A DNA stretch of 38,500 nucleotides, from positions 5,744,463-5,782,962 of the forward strand of contig NC_135551.1 in NCBI RefSeq assembly GCF_964340395.1, given 5' to 3'. Made by a program: the position numbers and the translations under genes. Each line of letters begins with the position of its first letter. Within the stretch, counting starts at the first letter, position 1. Shown one piece after another: positions 12,817 to 24,900 of the stretch. The DNA comes from Glandiceps talaboti. Taxonomy: Eukaryota; Hemichordata; Enteropneusta; Spengelidae. The notes beneath the pieces are model-generated. The model was given only the letters and a program-made list of their open reading frames with translations, had not been told where the DNA came from and did not search any database.

Positions 12817-15800
12817 GCTGACTGACTGACTGACTGACCGACCAACTACCTAACCAACCAACCAACTAACTAACTAACCAAACAACCAACCAACCAACCA
12901 ACCAACCAACCAACCAACCAACCAACAACCAACCAACCAACCAATTAACTAACTATAACTACTAGCAGTAACCAACTGCAAAAAAGTACGAATTACATAA
13001 TACGATCACAATACGTGCAAACACATGGACAGAGCACAAAGACGAACGGAAGAATGCATTGAAAACTATTTTTATTGACTTTTACTTTATAAAGTCCTGG
13101 AGTTCGGTTTTAGGAAAACATTGATTTGTCCCACCTTGTCCGGTACTTTCTAGCCTGGACGCTGTATTCACCGTATCACCAAACAAACAGTACCGTGGCA
13201 TAGTTAACCCGACGATACCAGCAACACATGGCCCTGAGAACAAACAACAAATACATGTAACATGTACAATGGCATGATTAACCCACTGACGGTACCAACA
13301 CATACAACACATGCCCTAAAAAACAAAACAAAATCCTGAAAAAGAGAAACCTACCAACTGTTACTAAACACAAACGTTTTCTGTTTTTATTTCTACAAGA
13401 AAAATAAATGACAAAATATTTCCCGTCGTTTTCTAGTTCAACATCAGTACGTAGTTATTGTTTTGAGTAATAACAATGTGTGAATGCAGGTGTCATTTTA
13501 TTGGATATTTATGTCTGTCTGTCCTTCCTTCCACTCTTCCTTCCTTCCGTCCGTCCATCTGTCAAACGCAGGCTTCATGTTGTCCTCTTTACGGCAACAC
13601 TATGTCACTATACTCCCAAATATTTTGGCACTTTTCACGTTTTCACTATCAAAAACAAGGAACAATGACCTATGTTGATGGAAATACTATAGTGTTTGTA
13701 CCTGTATGTATCCCTATTCTGAGTTGTAATTTCTCGTCAGGCTTATGTCTGACAGTAAACGTCATGGTTGAAGTGAGTAGATCTAAGGCCATTGTGGTGA
13801 TTTCACCAGCGTGTTGCTTGCCATTACGTACTGGTAAACCACTGACCACCATGTAGGCATCACCAATCGTCTCAACCTGTCAAAGACGGCACATTTATTA
13901 ATATTAGCCATGTGAAAAATCTGCTATGAAATTCTAAACAGGTTTATTACACGTCATATGAATATGATCGAATCCATGCATATCAACGTTATTTATTCAC
14001 AACCATGAATGATGCAAATATGAACGGCAATTTCACTGTCGTTAGATTTCTTCTCCAAATATTTGAGGCATGAAAAATGAATAAAACTTTTGCGATGATG
14101 TCATTAATGTTATTACTTATATTGTTAGCACCTGCAGCACGAACGACGTATTCACACGTTGTTGAGACGTAGAACGATCAACGATCCGCATTTTCGGTTC
14201 GAATGCAGACAATCGTGGCGTGCACATGGTATAATGATTGATATCCTACCTTGTATACGTCATAATGTGTAATAATGGCATCAAATAAGGAGTACAAATC
14301 ATTCAACAGTTGAACCACCTGTTTGAGGAAAGTAAAGACGATAATTAGTACAAACAGATGACGCCGGAAGTTGATCAGGTACATCTCATTTACTGTATAA
14401 TATGCAGACATCCGTCAAGTTGTAATTGCAATAATCAAAATACAGTTCATTGACAAATTCTATTGTACCTGCATTGGAGTGCTGATCGACGACAGTTGCG
14501 TAAAGCCGACAATGTCCGAGAAAAATATGGTGACTTCGTCGTAAGTTTCTGCTTCGACTTCATGTCCTTGTTTTAGTCTGTCAGCCACGGTTCTGTAAAA
14601 TATTCAAAGTTCTTATAATTATCCGTACCGTTTTTATAACTTTCTTTGAAATTCAAACATTTAAAACAATTAACACTGGTTGACGCATGTCCATGGCTTC
14701 ATCAAGTGATATTTCTTTCTATAAGAAAGGATTATTTGAGCCTGGCTAAATACATACTGTAGAAAGTCAATGTTTTGCATGGAATGGAACCCCGACAATT
14801 CTTTGTTTTTAATCATTAACAATGGCATGGTCTCTATGTAAAGTTTTGGAGAAAAAGAACAAAATCACAATCACCAAATATAACACTTTGAGGTAATATC
14901 CGAGAACAAGAAAATGTGAAATCTGTGCTAAAAATTTCACGGACTCCTGATTTTTGTGCATGTTGCCTAAAAGTGGTCATATGAGGATTGAGTATTTATT
15001 TTGGATTTTTAAAAAACAAATTATCACCGCTAGGTACTTGCAAAAACAATGTGAAACAACACCGATCAAGTCTGTGTTTGTAACTCAATTCATTGCAAGA
15101 CGCTACAAAATAATGATGCAAAGGTTTGTTATTGTACGTACACTAACAAAGATTTTCACATATATTAATCTTTGTACAATTTATTCTTAAAAAGGGACTT
15201 AACACAATGTTGATTCACTTTGAATTTTCAAGTAGGAAGCCTGCATAAAGTAGTTTAATAATTAAAAAAAAATCAAAATAAATACCCAATCCTAATGCCA
15301 CTTTAGAAGGTATGGTGCGTAAAGCAAAACATACATATATAACAACCAGATTAGTTTTAGTTAAGGCATTAGTTGACATGAAGACAATTTAAATGTTATT
15401 CTCATACTGTGGTAACATCTTGTACAGAAGCTGATCGGTTTTCTTCTTTTCTTGAGAAAGTTGATTAGTTCTCTCAGCCACAATTTCTTCTAGATTATTT
15501 GCATATTTCTCTAGTAAGCCCACCATGTTGTCCATTATGTTTGTGCTCCTGTAAATACAATAAAATGAATACAAGTGGAATGGAAAGAATAATTACACAA
15601 TCCATTTACTTTTCCACCATAAAAAAAACGTTTATTCGACATGTGATAGATATATCACAATTGCAACGTGGGTGTTTGCACGTCAGGATAGGAATGATCA
15701 TGAACCCTGCCCACACAGGCCAAGCATAACGTACACAATGGAGCAGTAATTATAGGGTAGAATAAAATGTTCTCGGTCCAAGGAAGTATTTCATACAGCT

Positions 15801-18800
15801 CCAGGTTCTAGATGGAAACATAACAGAACATTATAAAATAGAGAAAAACGCAGTTCAGGTGTTAAAATACACATGAACTTAAAAAGATGTTGAACATTCA
15901 ATACAAACCGCGTTGGTGGAAAAATCTTCCAGATATTATTACACGACTATGTCACAAATATCACATACCTGTGTGGATATGCAGCTCGTATCACTCGTTT
16001 AATATATACAAAATCTGGACGTAATTCAGGATTTTCGTCCCAACATTCCTTCATTAATTTATGCATTTCAGATGGACATGTTTCAAGCGTCACTTCCGGT
16101 CTAAATGGCACATCCAGTTTGGCCTTTACTTTCTCGACAATTTCTGTTAACAGAGTGAGATGCCAAAACAAGAGTAACTATTTATCTTCTGTGTACGTAA
16201 TTTTCGAGACATTGTCCTATGCTATATCCAACACCTGTACATGTAGTTTTGGCTTAATGAATATAATTAAATTATGTATTACACTCCTTTCAATAACGGT
16301 TTGTATCTAAATCGAGGGAAACTTAATGTGTCTGTTGGACTCTTGCTAAAATCATGTAATATACACTGTATAAGGTTTTGGAAGGGGTGTCAGTATACCA
16401 CTATCCCTGCAGGTGATAAACCCTTACTAGTCACCATAGACACATCAACCTTTTAGTTGCCTACTTCTTATAAAAATGAGCTATGTAAAGATGTAAAGGT
16501 TTTGCCATTACCTCGTGGTGTCATGACGTCATCATAATTGTAGAATGGTTCAAACCGTGTTACTATTTCTTGCAGAATAATACCAAAGCTGTAAATGTCG
16601 CCCTTTTGGGACCCCTTTTCTAGGGGGTCTGGTTCGCGCAACAATTCCGGTGCTGTCCAAAATTTACCTGCCGGGAGATAATATGCTATTAACTATCTAT
16701 CTAATGAGAATTTCGATTGTATCTAGCACAAATTTCATCACAGGCTAGGGTGAAACCTGACAACACGATCTATATATAGGAAGGTAATTGGATAAACTTG
16801 GCGTTATTTCCATGGCAACTGAATGATATAATACGATCAATTTGATATCATTTCCCATTTCCGACTCAGCTGACGAAAATAAGAATTATGACGAAAAGGG
16901 TCTTATCACTCGAACTCTGCCACCAGTTGTGAAAACTCGGGTTACGTATTTCGTACTTTCTAGCTGCATGAATGAACATATAGGGTATATTAGAGTAATA
17001 TAATTATACTTGCAAAGGCTAAAATGATGTAGGCTTGGTGTTTCACTCATGTAACACCACATTTAATACACACCCTCAGACAACTTGAATTCAAAATGAA
17101 CAATTACATAGGTGACGTGCTCAGTGGAAATGTAGAAGTAGTTAAGTTGAAATGTTGATTATCAGTTAGAAAATAAACAATTGCTGCCATTAAAATCATC
17201 AGGCCAAGTTTAATGTTTTAACTAGAAACCTGTTTTTACTTCACTGTGAGAGAATAGCAATGCTTATCAGTTTTCAATGTGATTGTGTAAAGGATCCTGC
17301 TGTGTGTATTATGTCTATGTTATTGTTAGTCTGGAGTTGAAGTGTGTATCTCTTTCTGTCAAAAACATAATGTCCCATGTGTGAAACACCAAACCTACAT
17401 CATTTTAGCTGTAATAGTGATTTTGAACTCGTTTACTCGTCATATCAGTCGACCATCACAGAACTAATGACTTAGAGGTGACTTACCATGATGTCGAACG
17501 ACCATAAAATAAATCCTGTGTACGCTGTTCGAAGATATACAACTAGACTTGCCTACTGTTTGATGAGTTATTTGAGGGAAGTGTATATTGAGCGATATTA
17601 ACACATGTCCGAAATGTACAGAAGAGGTTTGATCAGTCGTAAACTTAGTTGTATCCATCACACAAAATGTTGTTTAAAGACGAATCCTCACACCACTGTT
17701 TCCTTTTTTTTCTGGTTAATTTTGTCGACACACTAACATTTATATCATGTCATTCCGAAGCATACCGGTAGTATTATTCACTACACTGGCAAGACTATTA
17801 GCTTTATTGAGAATTTATCTATTTATTTAGAATTACAAACTTCTGTGAACTTTTCCAGACGATTGTGAATAAATGTGGTGAGTATGGAATATTGCGGGAT
17901 TTCGAAAACGGTGTTTGCGACAAACAACCGACCAGACGATTTTGCAACAGTCAATATTGATTATTTTCATGCCAACTTGGTAAATGTTAGAACAATAGAA
18001 TTAGCATAAGTACCGACGACTGTTCACCACTAGTGATCAGTCAACGATGCCCTTGCAAAAATAGGACGTTCGACTAGTCTATACTTCGAGAGAGGTCGGC
18101 TGGATGGTACTGTAACTTACTCATATATTTAGCATGTTCACCGACGTACACATCTTGTGATTGGTTGGCTTGGAACTTCCACAATCCATAGTCACTTAAT
18201 TTGACCAACCATCGTCCATCTACCAAACAGTTTGATGACTTCAGTTTACCATGAGTTCGTAAAACACTCTTATGAAGGTAAATCATACCCTGTATACATT
18301 AAATAAAATAGTTTCACATCATGATCAAACAAATGTATTAACGCTAAACTGTGAAAAGGCCTGAAAAGGGAGTTTTCTAGCCATTTCCCATTGAGTAGTT
18401 AGTCCTCCATTGGGACATTTTAGTAGTTTGGCGATAGCACAATACATTGTGTAATACACATGGTATTCTCTCAGGACGTTAAGGGATTTTGAATTCAATG
18501 TTTGGAATCCTTATTAAGTTAAGTGGTTCTAAACAATAACACGTTCACTAACAAACGGTGTAAAACAATAATTTCACCTGGAACATAGCGCCAACTGGAT
18601 CGGCTAAAATGTTGCTACTTATTCGTTGCGTGTGATGCCATTATCTTTACAGATTTTACACTCTTAATGATTGGGTGACAATCTGCTAACATAATGATAT
18701 TAGTATTTCACATACAGAAAATGTAGGAAAGTTAAACTCTCAGACCACCTTGTTTGGTGTTCTGAGATAAAATGTAGGAATACGTTTGTTGCTGAATCTA

Positions 18801-21800
18801 ACAATACACTATAACAATTGTAGTAGGTTTTTTGTAGAGCCAGGCAACACTCTGTTGAAAGTAAAATTCTTCTAATTGTAAATAATCAGAATTAAAGATA
18901 TTGTTGTCCTTAAAGACACAATAACAACATCTTTGTGTTCTTTTCCAGAAGGATCGATGAGGAAATATTCACATTTTTCTTATAAAATTGGAATACATAA
19001 TGGCAAATGACTCTGACGTCATTTGGTACTCACTGAAACAATGTCGATAGCAAATGAAAGTTTAAACATCCAATCCAGGTTTATTTCTATGTTTTCAATG
19101 ATATCCTACAGATAAAAGAAGCATGAGAAATCAAAGAACATGAATACAAAGAGTTTGATACTAGTATAAGTGTTCAACTACAAGACGACATCAACATAAT
19201 AGAAACAGATGGTCTCTATAAAGATGAAGGAATATAGTAATTTGACATCGTTTCATTAATATAAGTTGAGGTCTATGTATGGTGAATTGAAATGAAAAAT
19301 GTGATGATGATGATGATGATAATGATGATAATGATGATGATGAGGAGGAGGAGGAGGAGTATAGTTGCATGTATATTATTTATATTATCTGTACACTCCT
19401 ACTTCTACATGGGCTATTAAATGGTATAAAGTTTTGTTTCATTTCGTTTCACTTAATACCATAATCCCGTCCACGGGGTACACACCCCGCTAATGAAAGC
19501 TTATATTAGCTTTTGCTTTTACTTTGTTCAAGAAAAATTTGGCCAATTAGTGTTACCTTAAAAATGATTTAGAATAGAGGTCAAAATGAGCTTAAAATCA
19601 AGCTATTTTAAAATCCAATATGGCCGCCAAATTATGTCGAGCTCACCCTTTGAAGGTATGCAGATTTCATGAAAAAAAGATTGTGACGCCCTACATTTAT
19701 CTCACCATTTCAATACGACCAGTTATAGATATAGATTTCGTTTGGCAAGGTTTTGGGGCATTGAAATAACTAGATACTGAGACCTGAGACGAAGTCTGCT
19801 TGTGTGAAATCTGTGTCACACCCAGGTGTTTATAGGTGATAATCGAGAGAATATCCAAATACAACAACTTACCTGTAGGCTTCCCTTGGGACAATATTGA
19901 GACACTATACATATGTTTGGTGCCTCAATACAAGCTCCAATAAAAGAATTCAGGTTTTCATGACGGACTCCTCGCACCTGCCGAAAATTGTGATAATGAT
20001 GACAAGACAAAGAACGAGACATTACTTTTATGAACACGGTTTTATAAAGAGAGGAAATGGGCCAATCGTAAAAGTGTAATGCTAAGAAGTTACTGATGGA
20101 AAGACAAATATTTACACCTTGCATTCCCTTCAACTGGCGAATTTATTGACTTGTAATCCATAGTAAGACGAAGTGCCGAGGTGATCAGAATACAATTTAA
20201 ATTCATTTTTCTGCAAAGTACTACTGTTACATTTAAGCACAATCCAATTTTCTAACTGTCCTGTCAACGTTATCTGACAATAACACAACTCCACTGTACT
20301 CACATCCTTTAATTCCAACAGCTGCTCTCTGTCCAATGGGATGCTGGTTTTATACACTTTTCTGATAGCAACCATTTCAGACTGATGAACAAAATGTTAT
20401 TGAAATAGAAGTAAGCAACAAGCAAACAGGAAATGAATACAAAAAAAACCCACGTCACCAACCTGTGTACCTAATCACTCCATACCTGAACTACCTATTT
20501 CTACCAATTTCTAGCTCTGAGAAACCAGCCAATCAAACATATGCTATGTGGTAAAAGATATCAAAATGATCATCATATGACATCAGATTTTCTGTTGGTC
20601 ACCATACCCCCCCCCCCCCCCATATCACTCTCAAAAATAAGTTTCCTGCCAACATCTGGTATCTCATCAGATGCAAATAATTAACAAATATTAGCATGAA
20701 AACAATCGTTCTATTCACCAGACCAGATAATATACTGCTCATTTGGTTTCTGATCTACAGAATGACCTCTGTTTGAACTTATAACCACTAGTTGAAGGGG
20801 GGGGGGGGGCTAATAGTTTTCATCTTGATAACACATGTTCCAAGTAGTACAGCCATGAAGTGATTAGCTGACAGCACAGCATGACACGTATCTTACAGCG
20901 TGGCAGGCAAGCGGCCAACCTTTTACCAAGCTGTCCAGTGTACAAACTCATCATAGCCATCAATTAAATATCAATGACAAACACAAGTAAACTATAAACT
21001 AAACATCTAACTAAAAGGAAATAAAGAAGACAATAAAGATACCAGCCAAAGGAATGGTTCAAAACAAGTAAAACAAATCGATTCAACATGATAGGAGGAC
21101 ATATTTCAACAGTTTCACTACAGTTTACACAGTGTACTATATGAAATATCGCCATACCTTATACATTCCTGTCGTTGTGAATATCTGAACAGCGCCCTCA
21201 AAGCTAGATCTTCTAGATAAAATGCCTGACCCAACCATGCTGTTTGATATTCTTGATGGCAAACTGCCTCGGATGCGAGACTGTAAGTATGAACATGATG
21301 GGGAAATAGCAACGCAATAAGATGCAATGTCGATTTTGGATAATTAACGCGTGCCCTTATCATTACGACACAAGTGGTGATTTATTAACATAGTCATGTT
21401 TAATCAATAGACACTGGTTCATGGTTCTGTACGGTGACAAAAAAAAACCTCCGTCCAACCCCCCCCCCCCCCCCCCCCCCCCGATCCCCGTAATTACGAC
21501 CCTCTACTTTTCGTACTATCCATCCATATCAGGTTAAAACACATGACATCAACATACCCCGTGTAACTTTGGCAGAACAAGGTTGTTATAATCGATTTTC
21601 CAGGTAGTACTAAGGACTTCCTGTTCATATTTGTACTTCCGGTATACCAGGAAAGCAATCAGGAATATCACTAGGATTAACATGGAGGCGATGACACATA
21701 TCATTACCAGTATCTTTTCATCTACAAGACAAGAAAACAGGTAAAGAAGGCTATGGACATGACGCATTTCCGTCACAGGACAGTCAATACTGCTTTAGGG

Positions 21801-21879
21801 ACCAGTCAGTTGCTATTCAAAATAAAGAATAAGGATCTAACAAGTCGTTACTCAGAGTTTCACCCTTTGAGCAATCTTC

Positions 21880-21922
<43 letters not shown>

Positions 21923-24900
21923 TTATATATATCCACATGCCAGATATTTCATTGTGACTCGGAGTGGACTGTTTGTGACCATGTCTCTAAGACAGCAACA
22001 TAATGTAATCTGGGGTCACATGGCAATCTTTCTAAACTAAAGGTCACAATTATATCAAAATTGAGACATTTTAGAAAATTGCCTTTGAGTACTGTGTTAA
22101 CTCTATGGGAATATAATGCATTGTCAGTTTCCTTGAAAACATTATGTTGAACCTCTAAATTCCTTTCATTTTTTCAAAATGACCGAGAACAATCTTTCAT
22201 ATGGTAAAGTTTGGGGAGAGATAATTGAAGAACTGTGGTGTCCAGGGATATTATTCCCCGAGGTGCATCATATTTAAAAAGTTACTAACAATGTCATTAA
22301 TGACCTAAAGTTACTGTAAGACCTGGATATTGTATATTTTGCAAATATGTAACAATTACAAATTAATTGAATGATAAAGGATAGGATTCCACTAAATGCT
22401 ATTTATAGTATTGCACTGTATGTATTGATGATCAGACATAAGTACATGTTACTTCACTGAATTGTTAAGATTATGTTCCATGAAAGCTTTCCTCTCGACA
22501 GCCTTGAGTCATTCAGTCAGTTTCAGGCCTCTTTCACAATTAGTGTTGCAGCGGTTTCGAAATCAGCTGAGTTTCATCATTATTCATATGTGATTTACTC
22601 CTAAGTTTATATTATGTGTTTTTTCAATCAGTGATTTCTTTCCTCAAATAAATAACAATTGTCGTTGTTATTTTGTGTGGTGCCCTTTGTGACATCTAGT
22701 CGGTTGAGGAAAACACTATATATGTCATGATATAATTATTTTGACTGCTTGGAATCTGTAGCTATTATAGGTGAGGAGAATTCATTTTCAGAGCTTTGTC
22801 ACTGACAGTGAAATCTATTTCAGACTAAGTCTCGGTCAGTAATGTCATATGGTAGGGTTTTGCTTCATGTTATTACATTATTGTGAACGATGTTGGAGGA
22901 CACATGTATGGTTTATTTTTATTTCATCTATTTACTACAAAAAGTGTACTATATAGGTATTATCAAGCAGACTGATGATGAAAGAGCTTGTTTCGAAAGA
23001 TCTGTAAAGCTAATTGTGAACGAATCCTCAAACTGAGCGACTCAAGGCTGTCTAAAAGAAAGCTTTCATTGAATAAAATCTGAACAGTTGAGTTAAATGC
23101 GCGAAGCCTGAACATTTCTGGTCTGCAATACACACAGTGCAATTTTTGAAATAGTGTTAACGGAATTCTATCGCTCCCAAATAATAAATAATAATAAATT
23201 CATGTTTTACCATCACCATCCTCTGATATACACAGTTCATTATGAAATCCACATTCTGGAATGTCAATTGGTGGTTCCGATCCTCCCCCTGGCCATGTTA
23301 TTTCTGCATCTTCAATAAAACTCCAAGTGGATATTTTAGCATCAAAATGAGCAACGACTTCAAATAACTCGTCTGACTTGAAGTTGTACAACACCATTTC
23401 TTGGTTTCTATCACCATTGGAGTCGATACTGACTTGACCTGTGATACCTGTCATAGGTTCAATAAGGATTAACTTAATTATTAATTTTAACTGAGTTTAT
23501 TTCCTTACATAAATTTGAATATAAAATAGAAATTTATAATAGACATTGTATAAACGTAAACATTTGTTTTACAATCGCAGACATCAGACCGTGGACTAAC
23601 GAAACCATTTACGAACAGGGAAAGTAAGCAAATGAATTGGACTAATAAATAACACTTGTCACAGTATATATGTTGGAGTTACAGAAACTTGTATCACTTT
23701 TCATGGTTTGATAAGAACAATTTAATGGCCTCTTTGCATGTACATGAAATGGCAGGGGAACTTAAACTTTGATTTCGAATGCGAAATATTACGTAAAGAT
23801 GCCATACAAGAGTTCTTATCAAATTGTGGAATGTGATACTTATCTCTCTGTATTTCCAGCATGCTGTGCCGAGTTATTAATCCAATTCATTTGCTTACTT
23901 TCCCTGTCCTGTTTGTAACAGGTCCACAGTCTGATATAGATTGTAATTTGCACCATGGAATCATAATGTTACCAAGCCTGTATATCATCTGGTGAGAGCT
24001 ATTTCAGTTGAACAGTTTAAAATATAACAACTGAAGGCAGACTGGTGCACCTCAAGGCAATAGTCGACTGGCCGGCTCCAAGATGTATTGTGTGAAATGG
24101 TGTCATTTATGCTCATATGTTTAGGCTTTCAACTTTATTACATATGAAATCACATTTTGTATATAAAATGATGGAAAAACATGTTGACCACTTTTGAGTG
24201 GTTTAATAAAACAAAGACTAAACGCCGTCAATTAATGGTAGAGAAGGACTTAACTTATGTACCTAGATTATGTTAAGGTGATAAGATTTCAGAGCATTTC
24301 AAAAGTTTTTGATATGGAGCAAGTGTTTTATTTGCAAAAACAATGAAAATAAAATAGACAGTTTACCTTCAAACATTACATTTCTCATCCTCTTACCAAA
24401 GTTACGACCATCTCTTGGGTCTTCATTCATATCCAAAACCTCTTTCAACGTAGATGCATATAGCCATACAGCATCGTGGAGGTAGGCAGCATACATACTC
24501 ACCTTGGCAAACAAACAATCACACATATATAAACAAACAAACAAAAGAGTAATAAATCGACCAAAAAACGTAGTGATCAGAAAACATGAAAAAGAATGAC
24601 AAAGTGAAAATGAATGAAGGAGAATGAAGATTCTATATACATGCACAACTTAAATAAAACAAATGGCGACCTAATGAGTTTTTTGTCATATTTCCCATTT
24701 ATATCAGGACACTCATCGTCCTGTCCATCAGATGACCAAGTTTGACCAATAGAAATGTGCCTACCATTGATACATGGGTTAGGTTTTCATACCATGGTGG
24801 TTCAATCATACCAACTCTAACCTCTTCCAAGAATTCATAATAATATTCGTCCTCATACGGTTGGATATCAACAACAAGTAGAGGTTTGTAAGCGATTGCA

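Larger units (their letters stand above)
21722..23210 (-). other. Cyclase intron 5
   Basis: 1489 bp. It contains an alternating (TA)n tract (21884-21931) and the large inverted repeat at 22452..23097. No exon seen. Confidence 0.8.

Noticed and set aside
12617-12865. Cys/Ser/Leu-rich repeat protein on the minus strand
   Set aside because: Translation of the ACAG/ATAG microsatellite inside cyclase intron 18.
12667-12945. CRISPR-like array
   Set aside because: Simple tetranucleotide repeats without unique spacers, in a eukaryotic intron. The 25-bp minisatellite also has no spacers.
13082-13233. Receptor cyclase ending at the stop at 13082 (truncated, possibly a pseudogene)
   Set aside because: Two further exons with matching phase, splice sites and cyclase-terminus homology were found at 12588-12497 and 11922-11827. 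The stop is kept only as a possible alternative end.
21118-21363. Longest open frame over exon 7
   Set aside because: Wrong frame: the phase 0 frame between the acceptor at 21280 and donor at 21158 matches the receptor family; the long frame does not.
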